A DNA stretch of 64,000 bases from an uncultured Lachnospiraceae bacterium (lineage in GTDB: Bacteria; Bacillota; Clostridia; Lachnospirales; Lachnospiraceae): contig CANQSB010000005.1 of NCBI GenBank assembly GCA_947626435.1, forward strand, positions 62,001 to 126,000. Reading direction: 5' to 3'. Position numbers and translations under genes: made by a program. This document shows positions 42,154-52,653 of this stretch, piece by piece. The number at the start of each line of letters is the position of its first letter. Within the stretch, counting starts at the first letter, position 1. The notes beneath the pieces are model-generated. The model saw only the letters and a list, made by a program, of their open reading frames with translations, made no database searches and was not told where the DNA came from.

Positions 42154-44808
42154 ATGAGTAAGGAATTGGCAAAAACCTATGATCCTCACGGACTTGAGGA
42201 CAGAATTTATGAAAAGTGGCTTGAAAAAAAGTATTTCCACGCAGAAGTTGACAGAAGTAAAAAACCATTTACAATCGTGATACCGCCCCCAAATATCACA
42301 GGACAGCTTCATATGGGGCACGCGCTTGACAATACCATGCAGGATATACTTATCCGCTTTAAAAGAATGCAGGGCTATAACGCGCTCTGGCAGCCTGGCA
42401 CAGACCACGCGAGCATCGCGACAGAAGTAAAAATCATAGAAAAGCTCAAGGAGGAAGGCATTGATAAGCACGACCTCGGGCGCGAGAAATTCCTCGAGCG
42501 CGCATGGGAGTGGAAAAAAGAGTATGGCGGAAGAATCATAAGCCAGCTCAAAAAGCTTGGCTCATCATGCGACTGGGACAGAGAGCGCTTTACCATGGAC
42601 GAGGGCTGCAATAAGGCTGTTACGGAAGTTTTCTGTAAAATGCATGAGAAAGGCTATATTTATAAAGGCGCGAGGATAATCAACTGGTGTCCCGTATGTA
42701 ACACCTCTATTTCAGATGCCGAGGTTGAGTACGAGGAACAGGCAGGGCATTTGTGGCACATCAAATACCCAGTGATTAATGATGACGGCACGGAAACGGG
42801 AGAATACCTGACTTTTGCAACGACAAGACCTGAGACAATGCTCGGCGATACGGCGGTGGCAATCCACCCTGATGATGAGCGGTATGCGCATCTGAGGGGC
42901 AAGAAGCTTCGTCTGCCGCTTATGAACCGCGAGATTCCGGTAGTTGAGGACACATATGTTGATATGGAGTTTGGTACAGGCGTCGTAAAGATTACGCCCG
43001 CGCATGATCCGAACGACTTCGAGGTAGGTAAGCGCCACAACCTGCCTATGATAAACATAATGAATGACGACGCGACTATAAATGAAAACGGCGGCAAATT
43101 TGCGGGAATGGACAGGTATGCGGCGAGAAAAGCGATTGTTGACGAGCTTGACAGCCTGGGGCTTCTTGTAAAGATTGAGGATTACAGCCATAACGTAGGC
43201 ACGCATGACCGCTGCAAGACCACGATTGAGCCGCTTGTAAAGCAGCAGTGGTTTGTAAAGATGGACGAGCTTATAAAGCCTGCGGTAGAGGCAGTAAAAA
43301 ACGGCGAAATAAAACTTATCCCCGAGAGAATGGAAAAGACCTACTATAATTGGACAGACAATATCAAGGACTGGTGCATATCAAGGCAGCTATGGTGGGG
43401 ACATAGGATTCCCGCGTATTACTGTCAGGATTGCGGCGAGATAGTGGTTGCAAAGGCTATGCCCGAGACATGCCCTAAGTGCGGCAAAAATCACTTTGAG
43501 CAGGATCCCGACACGCTTGATACATGGTTTTCTTCGGCGCTGTGGCCTTTTTCAACGCTGGGCTGGCCTGAAAAGACTGAGGACTTGGAGTATTTTTACC
43601 CTACAGACGTGCTTGTGACGGGATATGACATTATTTTCTTCTGGGTAATCAGAATGATTTTCTCAGGCTATGAAAATATGGGCGAGCGGCCGTTTAAGAC
43701 AGTGCTTTTCCATGGACTGGTACGCGATTCGCAGGGCAGAAAGATGTCAAAGTCGCTTGGCAACGGCATCGATCCGCTTGAAATAATAGAAAAATACGGC
43801 GCAGACGCGCTTAGAATGACGCTCATTACAGGAAACGCGCCTGGAAACGATATGCGTTTTTACTATGAGAGGGTTGAGGCAAACCGCAACTTCGCAAATA
43901 AAATCTGGAACGCGTCGCGCTTTATTATGATGAATATTGAGGGCAAAGAGGTAACTGACGCGTCAGGCACGCTTGAACCTGCGGACCGCTGGATAATGTC
44001 AAAGCTCAACACGCTTGTAAAAGACGTGACCGACAATATGGAGAGCTTTGAGCTTGGCATTGCCGTACAGAAGATTTATGATTTTATCTGGGACGAGTTC
44101 TGCGACTGGTATATTGAGATGGTAAAGCCGAGGCTTTATAATTCAGACGATGCCGCATCACAGAATGCCGCGCTTTGGACATTGAAAACAGTGCTTATTG
44201 ATGCGCTAAAGCTTTTGCACCCGTATATGCCGTTTATTACGGAGGAGATTTTCTGCACGCTGCAGTCCGAGGAGGAGTCGATTATGATTTCCAAGTGGCC
44301 TGAGTTTAGGGCGGACAGGAGCTTTCCGAAGGAGGAGAAGGCTGTCGAGATTATCAAGGAGGCTGTGCGCGGGATCAGAAATGTAAGGACTTCGATGAAT
44401 GTCGCACCGTCAAAAAAGGCTCATGTTTTTATAGTCTCGCAGAATGATGAGATAAGGAGCGTTTTTGAGGAAGGCAGGCTTTTCTTTGCGCCGCTTGCGT
44501 ATGCGTCTGAGGTGACTATACAGGGCAGCAGGGACAATATCGCAGACGACGCTGTATCGGTAGTAATTGCAAACGCCGACATATACATTCCCTTTGCAGA
44601 ACTGGTGGACATCAAGCAGGAGATAGAGCGTCTTGAAAAAGAGGAAAAACGCCTTGATGGTGAGCTTGAAAGAGTAAACAAAATGCTCAACAATGACAAA
44701 TTTATGTCAAAGGCGCCTGAGGCAAAAATTGCCGAGGAGAGGGAAAAATTAACAAAATATACACAAATGAGGCAACAAGTTACAGAACGACTTGCGCAAT
44801 TGAGGTAA
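42154..44808 (+). CDS. valS: Valyl-tRNA synthetase
   Basis: 884 residues, class I synthetase. '[21 protein letters not shown]' contains the HIGH-equivalent HMGH, and '[16 protein letters not shown]' the KMSKS loop. An editing domain lies between ('[20 protein letters not shown]'), zinc-type cysteines near 'CPKCGKNH', and a C-terminal coiled coil '[21 protein letters not shown]'. The ATG at 42154 follows GGAGG; an in-frame upstream start at 42055 lies inside the T-box terminator and is rejected. Confidence 0.97.
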   Translation: MSKELAKTYDPHGLEDRIYEKWLEKKYFHAEVDRSKKPFTIVIPPPNITGQLHMGHALDNTMQDILIRFKRMQGYNALWQPGTDHASIATEVKIIEKLKEEGIDKHDLGREKFLERAWEWKKEYGGRIISQLKKLGSSCDWDRERFTMDEGCNKAVTEVFCKMHEKGYIYKGARIINWCPVCNTSISDAEVEYEEQAGHLWHIKYPVINDDGTETGEYLTFATTRPETMLGDTAVAIHPDDERYAHLRGKKLRLPLMNREIPVVEDTYVDMEFGTGVVKITPAHDPNDFEVGKRHNLPMINIMNDDATINENGGKFAGMDRYAARKAIVDELDSLGLLVKIEDYSHNVGTHDRCKTTIEPLVKQQWFVKMDELIKPAVEAVKNGEIKLIPERMEKTYYNWTDNIKDWCISRQLWWGHRIPAYYCQDCGEIVVAKAMPETCPKCGKNHFEQDPDTLDTWFSSALWPFSTLGWPEKTEDLEYFYPTDVLVTGYDIIFFWVIRMIFSGYENMGERPFKTVLFHGLVRDSQGRKMSKSLGNGIDPLEIIEKYGADALRMTLITGNAPGNDMRFYYERVEANRNFANKIWNASRFIMMNIEGKEVTDASGTLEPADRWIMSKLNTLVKDVTDNMESFELGIAVQKIYDFIWDEFCDWYIEMVKPRLYNSDDAASQNAALWTLKTVLIDALKLLHPYMPFITEEIFCTLQSEEESIMISKWPEFRADRSFPKEEKAVEIIKEAVRGIRNVRTSMNVAPSKKAHVFIVSQNDEIRSVFEEGRLFFAPLAYASEVTIQGSRDNIADDAVSVVIANADIYIPFAELVDIKQEIERLEKEEKRLDGELERVNKMLNNDKFMSKAPEAKIAEEREKLTKYTQMRQQVTERLAQLR

Positions 44809-44863
44809 ATGGTGTTAGAATATAACTATATGGATACCGCTTTGAGTTCTTGGAGGTGATTTG

Positions 44864-46249
44864 ATGGTTAATGCTAAATCCTATGTAAGAATTACTGAGG
44901 ATAATACAGAGGCGTGGCTTTATCTGTGCGCGCCTGAGGACGGCTCGAGCTACGAGAAGTCCGAGGTAATGCGTTATCTTCAAGTAAATAAGGTGGTGGC
45001 AGGCATAAATGAGTCGCATATTGCCGCTATGTGCAAGAAGAAAATATATGAACGCGAGGTCAAGGTAGCTACGAGTGAGAAGGGTCTTCCGGGCAGAGAG
45101 GGCTATTATGAGTTTATGTTCAATACCGAGAAGCCAAAGCCTGAGATACGCAATGACGGTTCGGTTGATTATAGAAGCATGAGCCTTGTGCAGAATGTGG
45201 ATGAGGGCGAGCTTTTGGCAGTTTATCATCCGGCTGTGCAGGGGACGTCAGGGCGCGATGTTACGGGCAAATTTGAAAAGCTTAATATTTTCAAGGAGCT
45301 TAAGCCGCTTACAGGCAAGGGTATAAGTAATGAGGGCACGCCTAATGAATATTATGCGACTAAGTCAGGAAAGATAGAGTATGACGGGGATGTCCATCTT
45401 TCTATAGAGGAGGTTTATGAGGTGCGTGGCGGCTGCGACCTCACGAACAATGCGCTTATTGAATTTAACGGTGACGTCATTATATATGGTAATGTCGAGG
45501 CGGGTGTCGTCATAAATGCAGGCAAGAGCCTTACCGTAGAGGGCGTAGTGGAGTCGGCGACTATCACAGCGGGCGGAATGGTCTGCCTAAAGCGCGGCAT
45601 GCAGGGCGCGGGTAAGGGTTCTATTACGTCGGGCGGCGACGTGTTTACGGAATTTTTGGAGTATACGAGAGTGAACGCGTCGGGAAGCATTCAGGCAAAC
45701 GTCATCTTGAATTCTAATGTTGAGGCAGGCGAGTCTATTACGCTTACGGGTAAAAAAGGCTTGATTGCGGGCGGCAGCGTACACGCCATGAACGGCATAA
45801 ACTGTATCAATATGGGCAACCAGTCGGAGATTAAGACAAGGGTGCATGTCGGCGTAATGCCTGAGATGATGGAACAGCGCATAGCGGTGAATGAGGAATA
45901 TGCCAAGATGCATGAGGCGCTTGACGATATAGTTGCAGGAATGGCAAAGATACTCAGGGTAAGGCAGCAGACGGGAGAGTTGAGCGACCAGCTTCAGTCG
46001 CGCCTGAATGAGCTTAGGGTGCAGAAGGACGAGGTATATGCTAAGTGCATGGAGGTCAAAAAGCGCGTTGACAAGCTTGAAAATATGGTTTTGCAGGCAA
46101 GGGATGCCAAAATAAAAGTGACTGGGAATATTTACAAGGGCGTTACTATATGCGTGGACGACCACGAGATGAATATAAACAGGGATACAAGCTTTATGGA
46201 ATATAAGGCGCAAAATGGTATTATAGTGGCAACCGTAATAGTTATGTAG
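44864..46249 (+). CDS. FapA-family (DUF342) polymer-forming protein
   Basis: About 461 residues. The N-terminal region (about 1-170) leads into a right-handed beta-helix marked by repeated Gly/Val strands, 'GNVEAGVVINAGKSLTVEG', 'SATITAGGMVCLKRGMQGAG', 'GSIQANVILNSNVEAG', characteristic of DUF342/FapA. A coiled coil follows ('KDEVYAKCMEVKKRVDKLEN'). Such proteins are linked to flagellar assembly and polar organisation, but function is poorly defined. ATG at 44864 preferred to TTG at 44861 by spacing from GGAGGTGAT. Confidence 0.85.
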   Translation: MVNAKSYVRITEDNTEAWLYLCAPEDGSSYEKSEVMRYLQVNKVVAGINESHIAAMCKKKIYEREVKVATSEKGLPGREGYYEFMFNTEKPKPEIRNDGSVDYRSMSLVQNVDEGELLAVYHPAVQGTSGRDVTGKFEKLNIFKELKPLTGKGISNEGTPNEYYATKSGKIEYDGDVHLSIEEVYEVRGGCDLTNNALIEFNGDVIIYGNVEAGVVINAGKSLTVEGVVESATITAGGMVCLKRGMQGAGKGSITSGGDVFTEFLEYTRVNASGSIQANVILNSNVEAGESITLTGKKGLIAGGSVHAMNGINCINMGNQSEIKTRVHVGVMPEMMEQRIAVNEEYAKMHEALDDIVAGMAKILRVRQQTGELSDQLQSRLNELRVQKDEVYAKCMEVKKRVDKLENMVLQARDAKIKVTGNIYKGVTICVDDHEMNINRDTSFMEYKAQNGIIVATVIVM

Positions 46250-46261
46250 TATATATTAAGG

Positions 46262-46303
46262 GCGGTTCGCAGTATTTTGTTATTTCTGCGAGCCGTTTTT
46301 TGG
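46262..46303 (+). terminator. Terminator after the FapA-like gene
   Basis: Stem of about 12 bp (GGCGGTTCGCAG region 46261-46272 with CTGCGAGCCGTT 46286-46297) followed by six T. Confidence 0.87.
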
Positions 46304-46316
46304 TTTTATTTTAATT

Positions 46317-47660
46317 ATGTTTATTGATATGAGGGCGGACAGCTATGAGGCTGCGGAAGAATTTCTTTTGGAAGTGCCCAAATTTACGACAAAAAATCCA
46401 TTGGAGCAAACGCAGAGATTTTATACTTTTTTACAGGATTGGGACCAAGGAAGCTGTGCGGAGGACCGCCTTGGCAGCATCATACATATAGCGGGGACAA
46501 ATGGCAAAGGTTCTGTGTGTGCGTTTATTGAGAGTGTCTGCATGGAAGCCGGAAAAAGGGTCGGGATGTTTACCTCGCCGCATCTGGTGACTATGAGGGA
46601 GCGGTTTAGGATAAACGGAGAAAATGTTTCAGAGGATGCGTTTGTCGCAGCGTTTAACTGGCTTGGCGAGAGGCTGGTAGAGTACAATGCGTTAAATCCG
46701 TCAAATACACCATATGAGCCGAGCTTTTTTGAACGGCTGTTTTTTATGGGCATATATATCTTTTCAAGGGCGTGTGTGGAGTTTACCATACTTGAGACGG
46801 GGCTTGGCGGGCGGCTTGATGCTACGAATGTGGTGAAGGCGCCAAGGCTTTGCGTGATTACGGAGGTAGGCTTCGATCATATGGAGTATCTCGGAAATAC
46901 GCTTGAGCAGATTGCGGGTGAAAAGGCGGGCATAATCAAGGCGGGCGTGCCTGTCGTGTTTTGCGGCAGGAGAAACGCGGTTAATGGCGTAATAAGGGAT
47001 AAGGCGTCGCATTGTGGCGCTGATTGTCATTGTGTGTCGAAAAAAGACTACAAAATAAATGAAATTAAGAAAAAATACATTGATTTTTCTGTGCGCAGTC
47101 GTTATTATGATTATGGTAGACTTAACATTAAAGGTACGGCGCTTTATCAGGTGGAAAATGCAGCGATTGCGATTAGGGCGTGTGAGCTTTTGGGATTTGG
47201 CGCGGCTGAGATTAAGTCAGGAATAGCAAAGATGAACTGGTCGGGGCGCATGGAGGAGATATTACCTAATGTTTATATAGACGGCGCCCACAATGAGGAT
47301 GGAATAGAGGCTTTTGCAGAATCTGTAAGCAGGGCCGCAGGAAATGATTTTTGCGGCAAATGTATTATTATCTTTTCGGCTGTGAAGGATAAGGCTTATG
47401 ACAGCATGATAAAGAGGATTTCTAAGCTTACGGCGGTTACGGAATTTGTGGTGACGCGCATACCCGGTGAGCGTGGGACTGATTTGGCGGAGCTTGCAGA
47501 TAAATTCAGAATGTATTCGGAAAGAGAAGTCAGGATATTTGAGAAGCCGGAGGAGGCGCTTGCTTATGCGCTTTCTACCAAGGGCGAGAATGGACGCGTG
47601 TATATTGTAGGCTCACTTTATTTAGTGGGAATTATAAAGGCGCGGGCGGCTGAACTGTGA
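46317..47660 (+). CDS. folC: Folylpolyglutamate/dihydrofolate synthase
   Basis: 447 residues. Mur-ligase-type P-loop 'HIAGTNGKGSVCAFIES', 'GMFTSPHLVTMRERFRINGE', 'ETGLGGRLDATNVV' and 'ITEVGFDHMEYLGNTLEQIAGEKAGIIK' are all typical. Adds glutamate to (dihydro)folates. The start is uncertain: no good ribosome binding site precedes 46317 or the alternative ATG at 46329. Preceded by a terminator, so expression may come from a promoter I cannot see. Confidence 0.93.
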   Translation: MFIDMRADSYEAAEEFLLEVPKFTTKNPLEQTQRFYTFLQDWDQGSCAEDRLGSIIHIAGTNGKGSVCAFIESVCMEAGKRVGMFTSPHLVTMRERFRINGENVSEDAFVAAFNWLGERLVEYNALNPSNTPYEPSFFERLFFMGIYIFSRACVEFTILETGLGGRLDATNVVKAPRLCVITEVGFDHMEYLGNTLEQIAGEKAGIIKAGVPVVFCGRRNAVNGVIRDKASHCGADCHCVSKKDYKINEIKKKYIDFSVRSRYYDYGRLNIKGTALYQVENAAIAIRACELLGFGAAEIKSGIAKMNWSGRMEEILPNVYIDGAHNEDGIEAFAESVSRAAGNDFCGKCIIIFSAVKDKAYDSMIKRISKLTAVTEFVVTRIPGERGTDLAELADKFRMYSEREVRIFEKPEEALAYALSTKGENGRVYIVGSLYLVGIIKARAAEL

Positions 47661-47676
47661 TTTTTGGAGGAAGCTT

Positions 47677-47829
47677 ATGATAAATTTTGAGGAAGAATTA
47701 AAAAAATTTCACCCCAGTCTTGAGGTTGATGACGCGGAAAATACGATTTACAATCAGGACATAACGGATATGGCGGATATACTGGTGAATCTGATTAGGG
47801 AAGCGAACGAGAAAAATATTGAAGAGTAG
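47677..47829 (+). CDS. 50-residue acidic protein downstream of folC
   Basis: ATG with GGAGG 9 bases upstream (TTTTTGGAGGAAGCTT), stop TAG at 47827. The peptide 'MINFEEELKKFHPSLEVDDA' onward is strongly acidic and helical and ends 'NEKNIEE'. Placed 16 bases after folC and 28 before the next gene, with coding-like codon use, so probably a real small gene. No function recognised. Confidence 0.75.
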   Translation: MINFEEELKKFHPSLEVDDAENTIYNQDITDMADILVNLIREANEKNIEE

Positions 47830-47857
47830 CGCCGCCTGCGGGAATGGGGGAACTTAA

Positions 47858-49252
47858 ATGATTTGCTATAATTGCGGTTGTCAATTATCAGAGAATAACT
47901 TCTGTACCAACTGCGGTGCGGATGTCGGCATATATAAAAAGCTTATGTTTACTGCAAACCGTTTTTACAATGACGGACTTGAAAAGGCACAAGTAAGGGA
48001 TTTGTCGGGGGCGATTTCAAGCCTTAAACAGTGTATAAAGCTCAATAAAAATCATATCGAAGCGCGAAACCTTATAGGGCTTGTTTACTATGAACGCGGC
48101 GAGGTGGTTGCGGCTCTGAGCGAGTGGGTTATCAGCCAAAATATCAAGGGCGAGAAAAATATCGCGAATGATTATATAGATATGATTCAAAATAATCCGG
48201 AGCGGCTTGACACTTTTAACCAGACGATTAAAAAATACAATATGGCGCTCAATTACTGTCATCAGGACAGTCTTGACCTTGCCGTCATACAGTTAAAAAA
48301 GGTTATATCCATGAATCCGCATCTTGTGCAGGCAAGGAATCTTTTGACGCTGCTTTTCATAAATAATCAGGAGTGGGAGCGAGCCAAGCGTGAGGCGGAG
48401 AGAGTGCTCAAAATAGATGCAAACAATACGATGGCTCTACGGTATTTAAAGGAGATTGAGTCGATGCTTCCCACAGAGGAGGAGCATCCCGCAAAGCGCA
48501 AAAAGGAAGCCGTCGTATACAAAAGCGGCAATGATACAGTGATACAGCCTGTCAAGAAAAAAGAAACGGTCGGAATGTCTATGCTGTTGAATGTGCTGAT
48601 AGGCATAGCGATAGGAGTAGGCGTAACATGGTTTATGGTAGTGCCTGAAAAAGTACAGCAGGAGCAGATTGCGTCAAACACGAAGCTGAATACTATAAAT
48701 GGGCAGCTTGACGCGAAGACAGCGCAGGTGGACGAGCTGATGTCGCAGATAGATGAGCTGATGTCAGAGAAAGATATGCTTTCCGAGAGTCTGACGGCGG
48801 CGCAGGGCAACGGTTCCGCGCTTGAGGCGAATACGGATTTGATAGAGGCGGCGCTCATATTTTCGAGTGAAGAGGGCGATGTAATGGAGGTTGCCGACAA
48901 TCTGGAGCTTATAAGCGAGGATTATCTGGCAAACGACGCGACGGAGAGCTTTAAAAGCCTTTACAATATTATAAAGGATTCCATTTCGGCGAAAGTGTCA
49001 AAAAACTGTTATGATACAGGCTTTAGCGCATATAAGGCAGGGGAGTACGATACGGCGATAGCTGATTTAAAAAGGTCATATGAGTACAACAACGAAAACG
49101 GCGATGCGCTTTACAATCTGGGAAATGCGTATTACAAGAGCGGTGATACCACTTCTGCCATTGAGATATACGAGGATGTCGTTGAGAAGTTTCCAAACAC
49201 AGAAAAGGCGAGGAAATCCAAGGGCTACATAGAGGAAATCAGAGGAGGCTGA
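47858..49252 (+). CDS. Zinc-ribbon/TPR membrane protein
   Basis: 464 residues. An N-terminal zinc ribbon has CxxC pairs ('CYNCG', 'CTNCG'), then TPR units at about 30-195 ('AISSLKQCIKLNKNHIEARNLIGLVYYERGE'-type helices), a basic linker, one membrane helix at about 242-262 ('MLLNVLIGIAIGVGVTWFMVV'), a coiled coil and a second, extracellular TPR pair ('GDALYNLGNAYYKSGDTTSAIEIY'). So it links cytoplasmic and external TPR faces. Function unknown; followed by a terminator. Confidence 0.82.
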   Translation: MICYNCGCQLSENNFCTNCGADVGIYKKLMFTANRFYNDGLEKAQVRDLSGAISSLKQCIKLNKNHIEARNLIGLVYYERGEVVAALSEWVISQNIKGEKNIANDYIDMIQNNPERLDTFNQTIKKYNMALNYCHQDSLDLAVIQLKKVISMNPHLVQARNLLTLLFINNQEWERAKREAERVLKIDANNTMALRYLKEIESMLPTEEEHPAKRKKEAVVYKSGNDTVIQPVKKKETVGMSMLLNVLIGIAIGVGVTWFMVVPEKVQQEQIASNTKLNTINGQLDAKTAQVDELMSQIDELMSEKDMLSESLTAAQGNGSALEANTDLIEAALIFSSEEGDVMEVADNLELISEDYLANDATESFKSLYNIIKDSISAKVSKNCYDTGFSAYKAGEYDTAIADLKRSYEYNNENGDALYNLGNAYYKSGDTTSAIEIYEDVVEKFPNTEKARKSKGYIEEIRGG

Positions 49253-49263
49253 TACTCACTAAA

Positions 49264-49297
49264 GAGGGCTTTGTCTTGAAAGGACAAGTCCTTTTTT
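49264..49297 (+). terminator. Terminator after the zinc-ribbon/TPR gene
   Basis: AGGGCTTTGTC (49265-49275) pairs with GACAAGTCCT (49283-49292) with one bulge and runs into T residues. Confidence 0.72.
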
Positions 49298-49337
49298 GGT
49301 GCAAAAAATGGACAATGCTTGAAGGGAGGACATGGAA

Positions 49338-49652
49338 ATGGAGCAGAAGGCGCAGGAGCTGGCTGTCATTGACAATTATTTATGCATTAAAATGCCAAGG
49401 GAGGTGGACCAGCACGAAGCGGCGGGCATAAGAGAGAGCGCGGACAGGCTCATACTGAACGACAATGTCAAAAATGTCGTTTTCGATTTTGAAAACACTA
49501 CTTTTATGGACAGTTCGGGACTTGGCATAATAATAGGCCGTTACAGGAAGATTTCATGCTTTGGCGGCAAAGTGTACGCTGTGAACGCAAACGACAGGAT
49601 ACGGCGCATACTTAAAGGGGCGGGAATGTCGTCCATAATAGAAATTTTGTAA
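49338..49652 (+). CDS. spoIIAA: Anti-sigma-F factor antagonist
   Basis: About 104 residues, STAS fold. 'VVFDFENTTFMDSSGLGIIIGRY' contains the phosphorylated Ser in DSSGLG; dephosphorylated SpoIIAA frees sigma F by binding SpoIIAB in the forespore. The ATG at 49338 is favoured over 49332 because GGAGG ends only two bases before the latter. First gene of the spoIIA operon. Confidence 0.95.
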   Translation: MEQKAQELAVIDNYLCIKMPREVDQHEAAGIRESADRLILNDNVKNVVFDFENTTFMDSSGLGIIIGRYRKISCFGGKVYAVNANDRIRRILKGAGMSSIIEIL

Positions 49653-49687
49653 TCACGCAGACAGTTTAATGAATGGGAGAAATTAAA

Positions 49688-50179
49688 ATGAGCAGTGTAA
49701 AAAATGAGATTTATTTTGAGTTTGATGCGGTATCGGAAAATGAAAGCCTTGCGCGCGTGGTGATTGCGGCTTTTCTTGCGCGGCTTGACCCTACAGTGGA
49801 GCAGATAGAAGATGTAAAGACTGCTGTGTCCGAGGCTGTGACGAATGCCATTATACATGGTTATAGGGAGAAAGGCGGCAGGGTGGTTATGCAGGCTGCT
49901 ATTTCCAAGGACGGAGTGCTTGAAGTGCATATTTGTGACACAGGTGTCGGAATTGCGGATATTAAACAGGCGATGCAGCCGCTTTTTACTACGGACGCGG
50001 ACAAGGAGAGGTCGGGAATGGGCTTTGCTTTTATGGAGTCGTTTATGGACAAGGTATCTGTGGAAAGCAAGCTCGGCGAGGGCACGAAGGTACATATGTG
50101 GAAAGTGTTTGACGATTGCGCTGTGGAGACAAAGCCGATTTTACAGGCGGCATTATGGAACAGTGACGGCAGGCTGTAG
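49688..50179 (+). CDS. spoIIAB: Anti-sigma-F factor (serine kinase)
   Basis: About 163 residues, GHKL ATPase. 'VKTAVSEAVTNAIIHGY' (N box), 'ICDTGVGIADIKQAM' (G1) and 'RSGMGFAFMESFMD' (G2) are clear. It holds sigma F inactive and phosphorylates SpoIIAA. Start set by GGGAGA about 8 bases upstream. Followed after two bases by sigF. Confidence 0.95.
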   Translation: MSSVKNEIYFEFDAVSENESLARVVIAAFLARLDPTVEQIEDVKTAVSEAVTNAIIHGYREKGGRVVMQAAISKDGVLEVHICDTGVGIADIKQAMQPLFTTDADKERSGMGFAFMESFMDKVSVESKLGEGTKVHMWKVFDDCAVETKPILQAALWNSDGRL

Positions 50180-50181
50180 CT

Positions 50182-50904
50182 ATGGAAGACAAAGAACTGT
50201 TTCTGAGGGCGCAAGGGGGAGAAAAAGAGGCAAGAGATGTACTTTTTGACAGAAACACAGGGCTTGTACGCCATGTGATGAAACGATTTCTTTCAAGAGG
50301 CTTGGAGGCGGAGGACTTGTTTCAGATAGGCGCTGTGGGACTTTTGAAAGCGATTGACAAGTTTGATCCTGATTATGGCGTGTGCTTTTCGACTTATGCT
50401 GTGCCGTTAATCGTGGGTGAAATACAACGGTTTTTGAGAGATGACGGCATTATAAAAGTGAGCCGCAGCATAAAGGAAAACTTAAATAAGCTTAGGGGCG
50501 TGCGTGAGCAGCTTGTGCAGCGGTTTGGCAGAGAGCCGACGCTTGCCGAGCTTTCCGCTGAGTCGGGCATTGGCATGGAAGATATTGTGCTTGCCTTTGA
50601 TTCAGGCAGGGAGGTGGAGTCCATATACAAAACGGTTTATGAGACGGACGGCAGCGAGCTTTGTCTTGTGGATATGCTGGGAGAGAGCGCGGAGAGTGAC
50701 GGCGTGTTGGACAGGCTTTTTGTAGATGACCTTCTGGCGAGGCTTGGCGAGAGGGAAAGGAGGCTTATCGTGCTTAGGTTTTTTGAAAACCGCACGCAGG
50801 TACAGGCGGCGGCGGTGCTGGGCATGAGCCAGGTACAGGTGAGCCGTATGGAAAAAAAAGTGCTGCTGCAGATGAGAAAAGAGGCCGCGGGCTATAAACT
50901 TTAG
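50182..50904 (+). CDS. sigF: Sporulation sigma factor F
   Basis: 240 residues. Region 2 'EDLFQIGAVGLLKAIDKFDP' and 'FSTYAVPLIVGEIQRFLRDDG', region 3 'REPTLAELSAESGI', and region 4 'RRLIVLRFFENRTQVQAAAVLGMSQVQVSR' define a sporulation sigma factor; operon order spoIIAA-spoIIAB-sigF fixes it as sigma F, the first forespore factor. Together they show the organism can form endospores. Confidence 0.95.
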   Translation: MEDKELFLRAQGGEKEARDVLFDRNTGLVRHVMKRFLSRGLEAEDLFQIGAVGLLKAIDKFDPDYGVCFSTYAVPLIVGEIQRFLRDDGIIKVSRSIKENLNKLRGVREQLVQRFGREPTLAELSAESGIGMEDIVLAFDSGREVESIYKTVYETDGSELCLVDMLGESAESDGVLDRLFVDDLLARLGERERRLIVLRFFENRTQVQAAAVLGMSQVQVSRMEKKVLLQMRKEAAGYKL

Positions 50905-50992
50905 CCGTAAATTGTCCGATAAATAAGATATAAAATAGTAGGCAGTGTGCCATGTAAATAATTAATTCACATATTGAGAAAGGTTGGTATTA

Positions 50993-51859
50993 ATGATGAA
51001 TGGAATCAATTACGATGCATTAATGGGAAATTCTGGACTTTACTCAAATCAGTCAAGCTCTATTTTGGAGGAGGCAGTCAGAAATGCGACAGCGGCAAAT
51101 AACAAAACGGCTGAAAGCAAGGCTGACAACAGGCAGGCAAACGCGGATAAGGATACATACGAGCATAGCGCGAGCACAAACAAGGCAGGTTACAGCAGAC
51201 CGAGCTATATAAGGAATAATACAAAGACGGAGACAAAGTACAAGGCGCTTGATGCTGACGGCATTCAGGAGGGCGTAAAGCTTAGCGATAAGGCTAAGGC
51301 TGTGCTCAAGGAGCTTAAAGAAAAGTACGGCGACCAGATGGAGATTGCCGTTGCGGAATGGTCGAGCGATGATGAGCAGGATTATTATGCGAGTCTTACA
51401 GATAAGGCTTATAGCGTGTTGATTAATCCTGAGCTTCTGGAGCAGATGGCAAATGACGATGAAGTTAAGCAGAAATATATGGATGTCCTTGGCGGAGCGG
51501 ACGATAAGTTTAGCGCTTTGAAGGAAGGTCTTGGCGAGGATGCTGAGCATATCAAGGGCTTTAGCATTACGATTGACGCTGACGGTGAGGTATCGTATGC
51601 TGTCAAGCTTATGAAGGATATCGCGGAGAGCAGCAGGGCGAACTCTGAAAAGACCCAGGAGGAGCGCATTGAGGAAAGACGCGAGGCAAAGAAAAAGGCG
51701 GAAAAGGAACGGCTCGAAAAGGTAGAGGCTGAATCGATTGATGAGCTTATCAAGGCTATAAAGGAGAAACTGCATCCTGAGACTGTTGAGGAAGAAGATG
51801 AGAATGTCGAGGAGCAGGAGGCAGAGAAAGTAGTTATTTCTGAGGCAGGAATGAACTAA
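50993..51859 (+). CDS. Uncharacterised protein with charged C-terminal helix
   Basis: About 288 residues. Low-complexity polar start rich in Asn/Ser/Ala, a globular middle ('LSDKAKAVLKELKEKYGDQMEIAVAEWSSDDEQ', 'YSVLINPELLEQMANDDEVK'), and a highly charged tail ('EERIEERREAKKKAEKERLEKVE') ending in a Glu-rich stretch. No signal or membrane segment. The ATG at 50993 follows AAAGG; 50996 is an alternative. Placed right after sigF, but with 88 bases between. Convergent with the next gene; their stop ends overlap by 4 bases. No function recognised. Confidence 0.8.
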   Translation: MMNGINYDALMGNSGLYSNQSSSILEEAVRNATAANNKTAESKADNRQANADKDTYEHSASTNKAGYSRPSYIRNNTKTETKYKALDADGIQEGVKLSDKAKAVLKELKEKYGDQMEIAVAEWSSDDEQDYYASLTDKAYSVLINPELLEQMANDDEVKQKYMDVLGGADDKFSALKEGLGEDAEHIKGFSITIDADGEVSYAVKLMKDIAESSRANSEKTQEERIEERREAKKKAEKERLEKVEAESIDELIKAIKEKLHPETVEEEDENVEEQEAEKVVISEAGMN

Positions 51860-52653
51860 AAGCGGGAGAAAATATCGTCTAAGCCGCTTGTCGCGTGAGG
51901 AATATTTTCATTATCAAAAATAAACACAGGCAGATGGTTTGTCGTATCATCAGTCCAGACGAGTGTATCGTGTGGGACATGGAGCGAAAAGCCGCTGCCT
52001 TTTTTAATGCGTTTTATATAGTCGTCGATTGAAGTGAGCGGAGTGTCAAATTCCATGCCGTAGATATCGCCGCAGCCGGTGACGCCTACTGTGTGTATGT
52101 CGGAGCCTGCCGTCATGGTGATGTTGTTTTCGAGGGCATAGCGGTATGCCATGCGGTTTTGCTCGTAAGGATTTCCGGCGTTTGCGACTTCAAAGGCATC
52201 GCATTGGAAAGGGTGGACATAGACTTCGGAAAGATACCCGCGCTCTCTGAACGGGTGCGCCTGCACGACGAGCCCGCCGTCTGCTTTTATTTTTTGGTAA
52301 TGCGTGATATGGTCCCACTCGAGCATATCGGGGTGCTTTTTGAGCCAGTCTTTGTCAAGACCGTATACGAGAAATTCGTCGCCCCAAAAGCGTGCCTCCC
52401 ATGCAAAAAATACCTGCAATCCCTGTCTGTCGCCCTCTGCCTTGGCGTCCTCGTAGCCGCGGCAGAAAAGGTCTACTCTTTCTTCCCATGGCAGGTCTTT
52501 TGGTATGCTGCAGTTGCCGTTGAAAAAATGGTCTGTGACGATTATGCCGCTGTAGCCGAGTTCTTTATAATATGATATGTACTCGGCGCCGCCGCTGCGT
52601 GCGCATTTGCTGGCGGCTGATGTGTGTAGGTGGGTTTCGTATATGTATGGCAT
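51856..52653 (-). CDS. PHP-domain phosphoesterase
   Basis: 265 residues. 'YETHLHTSAASKC' is PHP motif I (HxH), with further metal ligands in 'IIVTDHFF', 'VVQAHPFR' and 'TAGSDIHTVG'. Related to histidinol phosphatase and PHP nucleases/phosphatases; here a small cytoplasmic phosphoesterase of unknown substrate. Minus strand, convergent with the previous gene. Confidence 0.88.
   Translation of the reverse strand: MPYIYETHLHTSAASKCARSGGAEYISYYKELGYSGIIVTDHFFNGNCSIPKDLPWEERVDLFCRGYEDAKAEGDRQGLQVFFAWEARFWGDEFLVYGLDKDWLKKHPDMLEWDHITHYQKIKADGGLVVQAHPFRERGYLSEVYVHPFQCDAFEVANAGNPYEQNRMAYRYALENNITMTAGSDIHTVGVTGCGDIYGMEFDTPLTSIDDYIKRIKKGSGFSLHVPHDTLVWTDDTTNHLPVFIFDNENIPHATSGLDDIFSRF

Noticed and set aside
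52093-52575. 160-residue frame opposite the PHP-domain gene
   Set aside because: Antisense to a protein with clear metal-binding motifs; no start signal.
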